Positions 11,311-23,045 are shown, numbered from the stretch's first letter. The stretch is DNA of 64,000 bases from Bos javanicus (GCF_032452875.1 NC_083873.1:76195987-76259986); one strand, 5' to 3'. A program made the numbers and translations. Notes: generated by a model from the letters alone, not told the origin.

Positions 11311-11947
11311 GCTATCAGCACAATCAGATTCCAGCTGAGCCACCAGAGAAGCCTCTCATTTGGTTGGTCTTCATTTATTTCCAAACAATAAAGTCCTGAC
11401 TAATCTCTGCCTACTATCGAGATGTTTTCGATTGGTCTTACTCTATAACTAGAGTTTTGTTCCAAAACTCAAAACTTGTATTGCTACTGATCTGCATATT
11501 TTTCAATGGGTCCTCATTGCCTTGGGAGCTGAACTAAAGTGACTCTGCTGATCACACAAGTCTGCAATCTCAAATCTTACCATTTCCCCAAATAAAACAT
11601 CTTGCTGATTTCATAATATACTGAATGCTTTCATTTCTCCAATTGTTTGAACAATCTGGTTTCATTTTCTTTAATGAGTTTATCTGCTTTATCCACCTGT
11701 TTAACTTTTTTCTTTTCCTTTGAGACTGGGTTTAGCTTTTTCCTTAAAGAATTTATTTTACCAAGATTTGACTTTTTCTCATTTATTCTCCAATAATATC
11801 CTGAGGTTATTTCTACCTCACACTATTAAGATCAAACTTTTTTTTTAACAGATTTTTCTTCATTTATTTATGATGAAATATAACATAGAGACAGAAGAGG
11901 ATACAAAGGTATATTTGTAACAACAACAAAATATCATTGAGAAGAGC
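11311..11947. other. Unassigned DNA with a SINE scrap
   Basis: A 20-base piece at about 11334-11353 ('gagccaccagagaagcc') matches the head of an antisense Bov-tA. The rest (AT-rich, a T run near 11839) shows no gene. Confidence 0.45.
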
Positions 11948-11959
11948 CATGTTTTAGGA

Positions 11960-12174
11960 GGGCTTCCCAGGTGGCGCAGTGGTAAAGAATCTGCCTGCAA
12001 TGCAGAAGACCTGGGTTCGATCCCTGGATTGGGAAGATCCCCTGGAGGAGGTCATGGCAACCCAATCCAGTATTCTTGTCTGGAAAATCCCCACGGACAG
12101 AGGAGCCTGGTGAGCTACAGTCCATGGGGTCACAAAGAGTCGAACATGACTGAGCTACTAAGCACAGCACAGCA
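11960..12174 (+). mobile_element. Bov-tA SINE, sense, with perfect TSD
   Basis: Complete sense SINE: head 'ggcttcccaggtggcgcag', a near-perfect Pol III B box GGTTCGATCC at 12014-12023, BovA unit, and an agcacagcacagca tail. A perfect 12-base duplication, catgttttagga, sits at 11948-11959 and 12175-12186. The A/B-box head derives from a tRNA but is not a functional tRNA gene. Confidence 0.97.
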
Positions 12175-12378
12175 CATGTTTTAGGAATTAGGGCTGTGCT
12201 TTAGAGATACCCGCCTCTGTCCTGCCCCCCTCCAAATTTACATAGTCCTCCCTGCCTTCTGTGAGCATCATGTTCTGGCTTTTCTTTATAGTTGTCTCAC
12301 CTAACAATATATTGAGGTATGGTTTGCTTTTTCCCAGTTTTGAACTTAATATAAGTGGAACTGTGCTGTAATGTCCTG

Positions 12379-12512
12379 TTTTTTTTTTTTTTACTTTACA
12401 ATATTATATTGGTTTTGCCATACATCAACATGCATCGGCCACGGATGTACACGTGTTCCCCATGCTGAACCCCCCTCTCACTTCCCTCCCCATACCATCC
12501 CTCTGGATGGTA
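12379..12512 (-). mobile_element. L1-BT 3' terminus, extreme 5' truncation
   Basis: A T-run (antisense poly-A, from 12379) is followed by 'actttacaatattatattgg', 'gccatacatcaacatgc' and 'ccccatgctgaacccccct', the antisense of the L1-BT 3' UTR end. Only about 130 bases remain. Confidence 0.9.
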
Positions 12513-14408
12513 TATATTAATATACCTATTTAATATATTATTTTATCTATATCCTGTTAAACTGTGAATCTCAAGTATAAAGTTTGTTTTAATCAATTTT
12601 CTATCCATAGAAATTAGACCAATTCCTAGAGCATAGTAGGCTCTCAACAAATACTATTAGCTATTTTATTTCTTGTCTTAATTGTTACTCATATAGATTA
12701 TTTACTAACTTGTTATTAAATAATATATAATTATATCTTAATAATATTATTATTAAGTAATTACTTACTGTTTATACCCAGTGAATCTAAAGTATTCATA
12801 TTACTTTTCAGTATAAAAATACTTGGCAGTTTTTTATTTTCATTAATAATTATATACCTCTTATCCTGACAGGTAGCATCAAAAAGACCTAATAGAAATA
12901 ATGCAGTAAATATGTTCTATAGGGTTTGTTGAATTTTGGGCTTATTTCAAGTGCTTCCTCCTATTCACTCAGGACCATCCTTTCCCAGACTCTAAACCAC
13001 CGAGAATAATAGCGTAAGCCCATATCATTTTGCTGCCTGGGGTGGACTAGATGTTTGCATTGTAGAAGTAGGCCTTCTTATTTTTCTATCTCTATAAAAT
13101 TATACAAATCTACCACATAATCTCATTTTATGATTTCTCCCACCACTTAGAAATTGAATGAGGCACCTACCATAGGGTGTGAGATCTGGCTTCCTGACTA
13201 ACTAAAGAAAGGTTAGCACCTGAATATTAGAAGTGAATAGGAAATTTTCCCACATAGGGAAACATTGACCATTGAAAAAGAAGTCTAGACAGATTTTGGC
13301 AGATGGATTTGCCCTTTTCCCTATCTCCAATTGCTTATGTCACGCTGGGGAGATAAGTCCTATATTGCAGAATGGATGTACCTGCTGAATAGCTAGCTGC
13401 ATCTTTTCACATTTATTGGTGAATTTGATAAAGTATCACCATCATTGCTCCCCATCCTTTCCTATTTTACCTTCCATTTCCTTCATTCTTGTTACCCTTT
13501 GATTGTTCTTCCTAAATCAAAAACTAGCAATAATCTTTGCCTCAGGTTTTGTTTTCAGGAGATCAAGGTCTAAAATAGGATGGATATAAATGTTAGCCTA
13601 CAAGAAGAGCTTTTAATTTAAATGAGCGAAAAATATTGTGTAACCAACAGTAACAGAAATCTTGTCTTTGTCAACATGAAGCTTTTATCCTCTTTATATT
13701 TTTACATATAAAGTCAAAACCCCAAGAATTTTTGCATATACTTGTTATTCAGGTATATAACCTGTGTGTACTTGTATGTACAGGTTATGTGTTAAGATAG
13801 TGAAGAATCTCAGTAGTTATCTGCTAAGAAAAGTAAAGCTAGCAATGTATTTACATAAGAAACCAATTTTAGAGGGGTCTTTTATTCCAGATATATTTGG
13901 AATGGGTTCAAAGGATGGAAAACCTAGTGATCCCTGATCCTGTGAGCCATGCTGGCATCACAGACAGGGTCTCAGAACGTGAGCTTCCTGCACATCTCAC
14001 CTCCTGCTTGCCGCGTTCTGTGTTAGTCCTTGAAAACCTCTGACTTAAAGGCTTTGAGGAAAAGCATGAACAAAAGGTATAATCAAGTACAGAAAAGCAG
14101 ACATTTGCTGCAATTGATGCCTGACAAAGCCGTAAACCGTTCATGAACACTGGAGACATATGCTTGCCACAGTAGGAGTAAATAGGCCTGCTAGCGCAGA
14201 GCCCATGAAGCCAGGGATCCTGTGGAGTCTTTTGTAAGCTCTATATAGAAAGGGAGGTGTTTGTTGTGTCCAAATGTGTACACTGGTTGCTTTTATTTTT
14301 TTAAAATATAAAACCCATCATCTCTACAAGAGTGGCTGTTTATCAATATTGGCACTCTGGAGGCACCTTAATCTACTTGAAAATAACATTGAATTTGATG
14401 TCAAGAAA
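12513..14408. other. Unassigned DNA with a small L2-like end
   Basis: Bases about 12610-12660 ('cctagagcatagtaggctctcaacaaat') match the conserved 3' end shared by L2-type LINEs. The remaining 1.7 kb has no recognised repeat or gene. The minus-strand frame at 13908-14159 has no recognisable domain. Confidence 0.45.
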
Positions 14409-14417
14409 TGCTTCAAA

Positions 14418-14522
14418 TGCATTTGAAGTGGAGAAGGCAATGGCACCCCACTCCAGTACTGTTGCCTAGAAAATCCCATGGATGGAGGAGCCTGGTTGAG
14501 TTAGCAGCAGTAGCAGTAGCAG
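14418..14522 (+). mobile_element. BOV-A2 SINE with internal deletion
   Basis: Starts like a BOV-A2 ('ggagaaggcaatggcaccccact', 14431), then jumps after 'gcctggttgag' straight to the 3' (agcagt)n tail at 14501-14522, so most of both BovA monomers is missing. Imperfect target duplications begin 'tgcttcaaa' at 14409 and 14523. Confidence 0.88.
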
Positions 14523-14531
14523 TGCTTCAAA

Positions 14532-14868
14532 AGAGTATTTGTGTACACAGAGAAAGGTTGCAGTTCAGCAATACTAACTTCACGGGACAGGAAGAAAGAT
14601 TTTCACTGAAAGTGTCAGCATAGGGCTGTGTGTGGCTGGCTGAGCTCTCCCTGTTATCAGTGTGAGTATATCAGGACGAGCAAAGAAACAAAAGTTCATT
14701 GCTAGATGGTAATATAAACTTAAAATGAGCAATAAACTTGTAACTTCTAAACACATTAATCCATAGGATTCTCATCAATTTTTCAAAATAGAAAAATATT
14801 CTAAGAAAAGTGACCCTATTATACGAAATTAAGAATGGATATTCTACTACACTATTTAAATATATACT
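14532..14868. other. Unassigned DNA
   Basis: Short gap between two BOV-A2 elements; no gene or repeat recognised. Confidence 0.45.
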
Positions 14869-14880
14869 AGTATGCTTTTA

Positions 14881-15156
14881 TGGAGAAGGCAGTGGCACCC
14901 CACTCCAGTACTCTTGCCTGGAAAATCCCATGGATGGAGGAACCTGGTGGGCTGCAGTCCATGGGGTCCCTAAGAGTCGGACACGACTGAGCGACTTCAC
15001 TTTCACTTTTCACTTTCATGCATTGGAGAAGGAAATGGCAACCCACTCCAGTGTTCTTGCCTGGAGAATCCCAGGGACAGAGAAGCCTGATGGGCTGCCG
15101 TCTATGGGGTTGCACAGAGTCGGACACGACTGAAGCAACTTAGCAGCAGCAGAAGC
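14881..15156 (+). mobile_element. BOV-A2 SINE, complete, with perfect TSD
   Basis: Dimer of BovA monomers joined by the 'cttcactttcacttttcac' linker (14994-15012), ending in agcagcagcagaagc. A perfect 12-base duplication, agtatgctttta, lies at 14869-14880 and 15157-15168. BOV-A2 lacks the tRNA head and a coding frame. The open frames on both strands here (for example MSDSVQPHRRQPIRL on minus) are SINE translations. Confidence 0.97.
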
Positions 15157-15303
15157 AGTATGCTTTTAAAACATTTTAAATAGCAATGGAAATTTAAAAA
15201 AATTAATTATGCATTTTTTAAACTCCTGGTATCATTTGAAATCTGAAGCCCTATAGGTAGGTGAGAGAAAGTGAGCAGCTGCAAAAAAAAAGGTATTAAA
15301 ATG

Positions 15304-15517
15304 ACTACTTTGGTGGCTCAGATAGTAAAGCATCTGCCTGCAATGTGGGAGACCCAGGTTTGATCCCTAAATTGGGAAGATCCCTGAAGAGGGAAACGGC
15401 AACCCACTCCATTACTCTTGGCTGGAAAAATCCCATGGATGGAGGAACCTGGTAGGCTACAGTTCATGGGGTCACAAAGAGTCGGACACAACTGAGCGAC
15501 TTCACATACATACATAC
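15304..15517 (+). mobile_element. Bov-tA SINE, sense
   Basis: Sense head 'tggtggctcagatagtaaagc', B box diverged to 'aggtttgatccc', BovA unit, and a short (acat)n microsatellite tail at 15503-15515. The first few bases of the head are lost. Confidence 0.92.
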
Positions 15518-15520
15518 TGA

Positions 15521-15846
15521 ATATCTATATACCCATTTTGAAAAAGACTGTTTGCTTAGTTTATCCTAGGACACAAAATATTGATGCAAAGCTCATGGTT
15601 ACTTCTCAAACACAGGTGTTCACAGTAAAATGAGAAATTTGGAAAATATGTTCCTTTAAGTCAAAAAACATAATATAGGTACTCTCATCTGAACAACAAA
15701 AACATACAAACCAAAAAAACCTCAAAAAATTAAAAGTCTAGGCTAAAAAAAAAGAAAGAAAACAAGAAATCACCTGTACACTTTCATGAAAGTAGTATGA
15801 GGCTTGAATTTTTGAAGAATGAAATGAAGCGTATTTGATAAAACAT
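15521..15846. other. Unassigned A-rich DNA
   Basis: No gene; A-rich tracts near 15700-15760 without a recognised element. Confidence 0.45.
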
Positions 15847-15860
15847 ACTATCTAAACTTA

Positions 15861-16059
15861 AGGCTTCCCTTGTAACTCAGTTGGTAAAGAATCCACCTGC
15901 AATGCAGGAGACCTGGGTTCGATTCCTGGGTCAGGAAGATTTTCCTGGAGAAGGAAATGACAACCCATTCCAGTATTCTAGCCTAGAAAATCCCATGAAC
16001 AGAGGAGCCTGGCATGGGGTTTCAAGAGTCGGACATAACTTAGCAACTAAACCACCACC
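15861..16059 (+). mobile_element. Bov-tA SINE, sense, with TSD
   Basis: Complete sense SINE with a perfect tRNA-type B box GGTTCGATTCC at 15916-15926 and an accaccacca tail. Flanked by a 14-base target duplication, actatctaaa(c/t)tta, at 15847-15860 and 16060-16073 (one mismatch). Confidence 0.96.
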
Positions 16060-16179
16060 ACTATCTAAATTTATTAACTTCCAGATGTTCTTCAAGTTTT
16101 GCTTTATATTAAATATTTTAAAATAAATAACAGCATATAAGATCCATCATAATTATACTCCAAATTATGTTCCCACATT

Positions 16180-16862
16180 CATCCCTCTCATTTATGTACC
16201 AAATTCTTTGGTCAAGTCACTTATCTCCAGATCATACAACATTTTATTTATCTTTGCCATTCTTTATACTTAGTTCACGTGATAGTCCCTTTCCTGTTCC
16301 TCTTCCCTCATCTGTTCTGTCTCCTTTTTCATCCCCAAACTCCTACTCATTTTTAAAGATGATACTTTCTGTATAACTTCCTGAGATCATCCCACGTCCC
16401 TTCCTTCTGCTATGTGGAGACAATTTTTCCTGCAAATATATCCCATTTAAATTTTAATTGCGCCTTTATTGCCCTTATCATCCTGTATTGTTGTTATTTG
16501 CTGCTACCTTATGTTTCCTGAGCTCTTTGTAGAGGAAAAAACAAATCTTGATAATTTATGTATATTCTGCTCCTCCTTACAAGATAGCACATGGTTCAGT
16601 TCAGTTCAGTTCAGTCACTCAGTCGTGTCCGACCCTTTGCGACCCCATGAATCACAGCGCTCCAGGCCTCCCTGTCCATCACCATCTCCCGGAGTTCACT
16701 CAAACTCACGTCCATTGAGTCAGTGATGCCATCCAGCCATCTCCTCTGTCGTCCCCTTCTCCTCCTGCCCCCAATCCTTCCCAGCATCAGAGTCTTTTCC
16801 AGTGAGTCAACTCTTCTCATGAGTTACAGTGCAATAAATACTGTTGGATTGATGAAAATTAA
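16180..16862 (+). mobile_element. Ancient L2 LINE 3' part, split by BovB
   Basis: Pyrimidine-rich sense sequence with L2 landmarks: 'ctactcatttttaaagatga', 'cttcctgagatcatcccacg', 'cctgagctctttgtagagg', then 'gatagcac' at 16583-16590. After the BovB at 16593-16822 it resumes with 'acagtgcaataaatactgttgg', equivalent to the L2 'tgctcaataaatgtttgttgaatg' end. No coding frame remains. Confidence 0.55.
16593..16822 (-). mobile_element. BovB LINE 3' end, antisense, about 230 bp
   Basis: A (ttcag)n tail at 16593-16613, then the antisense BovB terminus ending at the 'gactcattggaaaag' equivalent. The antisense frame 16611-16820 encodes the BovB C terminus (RRVDSLEKTLML, SMDVSLSELREMV). Inserted into the L2 at 16180-16862. 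Confidence 0.95.
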
Positions 16863-17265
16863 TTTTTATTGCATGTCACTTTAATGTATAGTTTCTAATA
16901 GTCAGTTAGCTCTTGTTTCAAAATAGTTTCTTGTAAATGATTTTGTCTGTGTATGTCTGAGAAGACTTAGTTTTCACAATAATGACGGCTTAATTGAACA
17001 TACAATTCAAGGGTTATAATTTTCCTCCAAAATTTTGGATATAACAATATCTTTTTCTGATAACCAGACAAAATTATAGGGAAACATTTATCTTGCTGCT
17101 TTTAGCCAATATCCTTTCTTTTTCAAATTGTTGTCACTTTTTGGCCCGAATGCTTTGTTCTTGTCATTCACGTGGCCACATTTTGCTCTGATGTGCCTCT
17201 CTGTCCATTGATTCATTGATCATTTCTGTGATTTTCTCATTAAATCTTTCTAGTCATGTTCTACA
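16863..17265. other. Unassigned DNA
   Basis: No gene or clearly recognised repeat between two BovB tails. Confidence 0.45.
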
Positions 17266-17496
17266 ACCGTTTTTGTTGTTGTTTAGTCACTCAGTCATGT
17301 CAGACTCTGTGACCCCATGGACCACAGTATGCCAGGCTTCCCTGTCCTTCACTCTCTCCCAGAGTTTGCTCAAACTCATGTCCATTGAGTTGGTGATGCA
17401 GTCCAACCATCTCATCCTCTATTGCTCATTTCTCCTCCTGTCCTCAATCTTTCCTAGTATCAGAGTCTTTTCCAATGAATCAGGTCTTCTCATCAT
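17266..17496 (-). mobile_element. BovB LINE 3' end, antisense, older copy
   Basis: Antisense BovB terminus with the older (gtt)n-type tail ('ttgttgttgtttag') instead of (ttcag)n, many substitutions and the same short 5'-truncated extent as the 16.6-kb copy. The tail type and divergence suggest an older BovB subfamily. Confidence 0.9.
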
Positions 17497-18357
17497 AGTC
17501 TTCTTTAAACAAATTACCAAGTTTTATTTCTACTTGTTAAAAATGTAATAAAGTCCCTGTAGAAGTAATATGATTTTTGAGGGCTCAGGACTACATGTAA
17601 CTTCACTTTCTAAATAACAAAATTCAATGTTAAGCATATAATTGCCCCTCAGACAAAATTCTCCAATCGATTGAACAATAGTCTGCAAGTCACTCAACTT
17701 TGCTATTACCATTTTCATTAAAATAAATTTAGTACTGGATGCAAAAATTTTCTAATTTTTCACACCATGCATTCCTTTAATAAATCACACTGGGTTATTC
17801 TGAATAATTGTGTATCATTGAATTTAGGCAGAAATACACTGGGTCACCAACAAACTTTTTTTTTTAATTGAATGAGGTATTGATCAAAATCCTTGTCTGA
17901 TTTCTCAGTTTGGAAAGATTTAATTTATTAGTGTTCTGCTAGCCTGAGAGAGTACTTTTCCCCATGCTCATTACCTACCTCCTGGCATCCTGAACAGGTA
18001 AAACAAATTTTGCAGTGGGAAAAAGGCTTTTATAATGGTAATATGAAAAACAGGACTAAGCATATTTTAATTTCAAATGTACTAATTAACTGTATGATAA
18101 GGAAATCTCATTTTTATTATTGTAAAATAAAACCCTTCTTCATAGGATTGTTGTTAGAATTTAATGTGAATATATAAGTAAAAAATTTGACATGGTGGTC
18201 AACCCTAAACATGACTTTATCTAGAAGAAAGTAAAATTTTTATAATTATTTTCTGTATAAGCCACTCTTAATTGGATAATTAGATAAGAGTATTTAATGA
18301 AAAAATTGCTTTTTTTAAAAATGGTGTATTTTAGAGAACATTCTTACTGAAGTATTG
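17497..18357. other. Unassigned AT-rich DNA
   Basis: No gene; no recognised repeat. Minus-strand frame 17530-17718 has no domain. Confidence 0.45.
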
Positions 18358-18697
18358 CATTGTTTTACAATATGTTGTGTTGGCTTCTGCTGTACAACAA
18401 AGTAAGCCAACTGTATGTACACATAATTTCCCTCCCTCTTGGACTCCCTCTTACCCCACTCCCACCTTCCCATTTTACCCATTGATGTCATCACAGAGCA
18501 CCGAGCTGAGCTCTCTGTGCTATACAGCAGCTTCCCACTAGCTATTTTACATAGTGTAGAAGATATATGTCAATCCTAGTTTCCCAATTCATCCCACCCT
18601 CCTCTTCTCCCCCTGTGTCCACAAGTCCATTCTTTACATCTTCATCACTATTTCTGCCCTGCAAATAGGTTCATTAGTACATTTTCTAAAGATTTTA
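18358..18697 (-). mobile_element. Artiodactyl L1 3' UTR fragment, antisense
   Basis: 'gttttacaatatgttgtgttgg', 'cttctgctgtacaac', 'gtcatcacagagcaccgag' and 'tgccctgcaaataggttcatt' are the ordered antisense landmarks of an older ruminant L1 3' UTR. 5'-truncated before any ORF2 sequence. Confidence 0.87.
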
Positions 18698-20020
18698 GGG
18701 AAAACAAGTAATTTTATCTCCACTCGTTGAGCCTTTTAGGGCAGACTTAAGATGTATTACTGAACTAAGATGTATTATTAGAACCATAGTTTTTTCAGGA
18801 GAGCTCAGAAAAGAATGCTGAATAACTGTAAACTTGGTGAAATCTAATTGTATTTCTGTTTTGCTAAATAAACTATTTGCCTCCCCCTTCCTTTGCCATC
18901 CTCCTCCATACTTAGGGGTGTTGCCAGTGATTTGACAATTTGTTCGTAATAGGGAGAATAATGTATAATCAAAACTTGATTTCATGCCTGATTTGATTAC
19001 AGGGTACTGATTAAACCAATGCTAGCAAATTCTATTTAATTCAGTGATTAGGAGGGGGGTAATTTCCCACACATCTTTGAGAGACCAATCACTGCAGGTA
19101 AAACTCCCTATCCTTTATGTTGGGGAGGACTGAATCGGGCTTTAAATAATGTATTCAGTCTTTCAAATGTAAATTTATTAACAGGCTTTTAGGTTTTCCT
19201 GAGAAACTGGGATTTTAGGTCCCTCAGTAAATGAAAGCAAAGCTATCTCCTTGTCTCTTGGGTTTAATGACATTTATTACTTCAGAGCTTTGACAAGTCC
19301 CATTATTACATTTCACTTTTTTGAAAAGTGGCTGTATGCTAAGCCTAGTACCTGACATAGCATTAGATATCTTGCCCAGTAGGTTTACAAGTTAATTCAT
19401 TAAACCAAATCATTTTCATTAGAACACTGGCCTCATGTGTTACTATTAGCACTAAAATAAATCATTTTATCCTGTCCATTATGGTAAGTGTTCCATCTGA
19501 TACATTTATTAAGTTAAAGTGTTCTCTCAAATTCTCATGTTCACCATTCTTGTCACCACTCACTATGCTGATGGCTCTCTCAGGAAGCATTACCTATAAT
19601 GATAAATTCCAACTTTGTTTCTTGGTATTGATGTTCCTCCACAGTTTTGTCACAGCTTCCTTTTCCAACTTCTTCCCCTACTATTCCATACCTAAATCTT
19701 CCTCAGAAAGCAGACTGCCGTATTTATGTATGAGCTCTGCTAGGAACACCTCAGCTGCCCGATACTTCTTCCTTTATAGAGAAGGCTTCATCTCTTCTTA
19801 GGTAAACCCTATGCTTTCTCTGTGGTCAGATCCAACCCCCACACCTTTCATGAAGATTTACCCTTCTACTTCTCATCTGTACCTCTCCTTTGCAAAGAAC
19901 ATTTAAATGTTTCAGAGGAAGATAGCATTGTAATAGATCTCCCAGGATGCTGGAAGAATAGGCTATACTTAGATTAAAAATTGAAACCATGAAATATGGG
20001 TAAATGTGTTTGGATAGCTT
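18698..20020. other. Unassigned DNA, weak L2-like signal
   Basis: No gene. Bases about 19600-19920 are pyrimidine-rich with 'cttcatctcttctt' and 'tttcatgaagatttaccc' stretches reminiscent of L2, too diverged to assign. The frame at 19481-19801 (106 codons) has no domain. Confidence 0.4.
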
Positions 20021-20327
20021 GTTGTTCACTGGCTCAGTTGTGTCTGACTCTTTTGTACTGAGTCAGCTCTTTGCATCAGGTGGCCAAAATATTGGAGCTT
20101 CAGCTTTAGCATCGGTCCTTCCAATGAATATTCAGGTTTGATTTCCGTTAGGATTGACTGGTTTGATCTCCTTGGTGTCCAGAGAACTCTCAACAGTTTC
20201 CTTCAAAACCACAGTTCAAAAGCATCAATTTGGCACTCAGCCTTCTTCATGGTCCAACTCTCACATCCATACATGACTACTTCAAAAACCATAGTTTTGA
20301 CTATATGGACCTTTGTTGGCAAAGTAT
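20021..20327 (-). mobile_element. BovB LINE 3' part with internal deletion, antisense
   Basis: Begins with BovB tail ('ttgttcactggctcagttgtg'), then after about 40 bases jumps to 'tgagtcagctctttgcatcagg', so roughly 150 bases of the usual 3' end are missing. Continues to 'gttggcaaagta'. Confidence 0.92.
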
Positions 20328-20552
20328 AGTGATATAAAATCAATGATTCACTACTTAAATGATTTTCATGTATATCAATATAATTCTAATAATACTTATT
20401 AATATATTTGCAATATTCTTAGAACCAAGGATTTCAAAACTCAGTCCTGGATTTTAGATGCTAACAATACTAAGAAAAAGAGATATGGCATTATATAGCT
20501 CACACACAATTGTGATGAATTCTTATTGTGTGAATTTTACTAGGCTACAGTC

Positions 20553-20930
20553 CCTAGTTATTCAGTCAAATACTAATCCAGGTGTTGCTCTGAAGGTATT
20601 TCCATAGATGTGATTATAATCAGTTGACTTTATGTAAAAGAGATTATTGCAGATAATCTAAATGTGCCTAATTTAATCACTTGAAATGCCTTAAATCAGA
20701 GCTGAGGTCTCCCTGATGAAGACATTCTCCTGTAGAAAGTAGTTTCAGTCATGGCTACCAATGTTCCAGACTGCCCTTCCTGACAGTCTGCCTCAGATTT
20801 TGGACTTGCCCAGCCAAGCTCTAATATCCTGCAAGGTGGTGTCCTACAATTGATCTCTTAGTTTATATCTCCTGCTGGTCTGTTTCTATGGCTGAATCTT
20901 GACTCAACTGTGCACACTCAGAGTGTGTGT
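20553..20930 (+). mobile_element. MaLR-type solo LTR (MLT1-like), degraded
   Basis: Landmarks in order: 'tattcagtcaaatactaatcc', 'ctgaaggtatttcc', 'taatcagttgactttatg', 'cagagctgaggtctccctg', 'cagattttggacttgcccagcc'. This is the pattern of an old mammalian MaLR LTR. It is followed by a (GT)n stretch at about 20925-20962. No internal retroviral sequence. Confidence 0.6.
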
Positions 20931-20962
20931 GTGTTTGTGTGTTTGCATTTGTGTATAAATAT

Positions 20963-21367
20963 GTAATATGTAGGTTTATATGTACAACACTCATATCTAT
21001 TAGAATAGGTTGACACTTTTTTACGCTTAGAGCAAAAGGGTGGTCAGCAATTAGCCAAGTGAAGAAAGTGGGTGCTGGACAGAGTGTTACCAACATAGGA
21101 ACCAGTCTTACAAAAGCCTGGAGATCAGAATGAGCAGGGTACTAACTTGGAACATATAATGAATATGGAGCCAAGAGTGCAAATTGAAGATGGGCAAGAG
21201 ACTAAACTGGTATTGTCCAGGTCCAATGGAATTCATCCTTGCAGAAAAATTTGTAATAAATTAAAACCTTGATCTATACCTTCTAGTTTATGTGACCTTG
21301 GGCAAGTCCCTTTAGCTTCATAGAATCAGAACCCCCTATCAATTTTGCTTTGAATAATAACTTTCCT
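20963..21367. other. Unassigned DNA
   Basis: No gene or repeat recognised after the (GT)n tract. Confidence 0.45.
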
Positions 21368-21379
21368 AACACTACTTTT

Positions 21380-21555
21380 GGGCCTCCCTGATGACTCAGT
21401 GGTAACGAAGGAGATGTGCCAAAGCAGGAGATGTGAGTGTGATCCCTGGGTCAGGAATATCCCCTGGAGAAGAAAATTCAATGGACAGAGGACCCTGGAA
21501 GGCTCCAGTCCATGGGATTGCAAAAGAGTTGTACACAACTTAGCAACTAAACAAC
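21380..21555 (+). mobile_element. Bov-tA SINE, sense, shortened
   Basis: 'ggcctccctgatgactcag' head, diverged B box ('tgtgatccctgg'), about 30 bases deleted in the middle of the BovA unit near 21477, and an aacaacaac tail. Target duplications aacactac/ttttt at 21368-21379 and 21556-21567 match at 11 of 12 bases. Confidence 0.93.
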
Positions 21556-21567
21556 AACACTATTTTT

Positions 21568-21944
21568 AAAAATACATAAAGAAGTGATTTGTTCTCTAAA
21601 GTTAAACATATAGTAGGTACAGCCAGGAGAGTTGTTTGGTAAAAGAGTATACAGGGTTCTCTAGAAAAAGAGAGCAGCACCTGAGACTTATTATTTAGGA
21701 ACACAAAAGGTGACTTAAACCCATGCTCACCACCATATGCTGGCATCTGAGAATGCTGCAAAGGCAACAGCCAAGATAGAAAAGTACACTTTTCAAGTTC
21801 CTGAAACCGTCAGTCCAAGGGGGCACTGGTGGCCTAATAGTCCCTAGAGTTCTGAGTTTCCTTTATGTAATTCTAGGCAGAAGAATTGTGTTTCCTCTTG
21901 ATAAACAGGGATAGTTTATGACCACCAGAATATTTCCTTAGCAT
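21568..21944. other. Unassigned DNA
   Basis: No gene or repeat recognised. Confidence 0.45.
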
Positions 21945-22185
21945 TTTTAATTTAAATGTAATTACATATACCATTGTTTTCAAGTATATAATATAATGAT
22001 TCAATATTTGTATATATTGGAAATGATTATCACCACAATACGCCTAGTTAAAATCCATCAGTATACAAGTTTTCTTTCATTGATGTGAGCTACTCCATGA
22101 GGAGCTTTCAAATATACAGTACAGTAATATTATTAATTAGGGTCACCATACTCTATATTTCAACCCTGTGACTTGCTTATTTTAT

Positions 22186-23045
22186 TTTTTTAGTTTAAAT
22201 TTATTTATTTTAATTGGAGGCTAATTACTTTACAATATTGTATTGGTTTTGCCATAGATCAACATGAGTCTGCCACGGGTGTACACGTGCTCCCCATCCT
22301 GAACCCCCCTCCCCACTCCCTCCCCGTACCATCCCTCTGGGTCATCCCAGTGCACCAGCCCCAAGCGTCCTGTATCCTGCATCAAACCTGGACTGGCGAT
22401 TCGTTTCTTATGTGATATTATACATGTTTTAATGCCATTCTCTCAAATCATCCCCCCACCTCCCTTTCCCACAGAGTCCAAAAGACAGTTCTATACATCT
22501 GTGTCTCTTTTGCTGTCTTGCAGACAGGGTTATCATTACCATCTTTCTAAATTCCATATATATGCATTAATATACTGTATTGGTGTTTTTCTTTCTGGCT
22601 TACTTCACTCTATATAATCGGCTCTAGTTTCATCCACCTCATTAAAACTGATTCAAATATATTCTTTTTAATGGCTGAGTAATACTCCATTGTGTATATG
22701 TACCATTGCTTTCTTATCCATTCATCTGCTGATGGACATCTAGGTTGCTTCCATGTCCTGGCTATTATAAACAGTGCTGTGATGAGCATTGGGGTACACG
22801 TATCTCTTTCAATTCTGGTTTCCTTGGTGTATATGCCTAGCAGTGGGATTGCTGGGTCATAAGGCAGTTCTATTTCCAGTTTTTTAAGGAATCTCCACAC
22901 TGTTCTCCATAGTGGCTGTACTAGTTTGCATTCCCACCAACAGTGTAAGAGGGTTCCCTTTCTCCACACCCTCTCCAGCATTTATTGGTTGTAAACTTTT
23001 GGATCGCAGCCATTCTGACTGACGTGAAATGGTACCTTACTGTGC
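22186..23045 (-). mobile_element. L1-BT, 5'-truncated, antisense, inside L1-A
   Basis: Antisense 3' UTR ('attggaggctaattacttt', 'gaaccccccctccccac'-type block) followed by the ORF2 C terminus on the minus strand (22610-22981: ECKLVQPLWRTVWRFLKKLE, PAIPLLGIYTKE, SADEWIRKQWYIYTMEYYSA). Target duplications act(t/g)(g/a)cttattttat at 22171-22185 and 23046-23060 match at 13 of 15 bases. Much less diverged than the L1 it interrupts. Confidence 0.95.

Noticed and set aside
15861..15930. tRNA-like sequence with a perfect B box
   Set aside because: It is the head of a Bov-tA SINE; there is no foldable cloverleaf or anticodon loop of a functional tRNA, and many related heads occur in the window.
20925..20962. 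(GT)n tract as a regulatory Z-DNA element
   Set aside because: Short and imperfect, lying at the end of an old LTR; simple microsatellite growth explains it.
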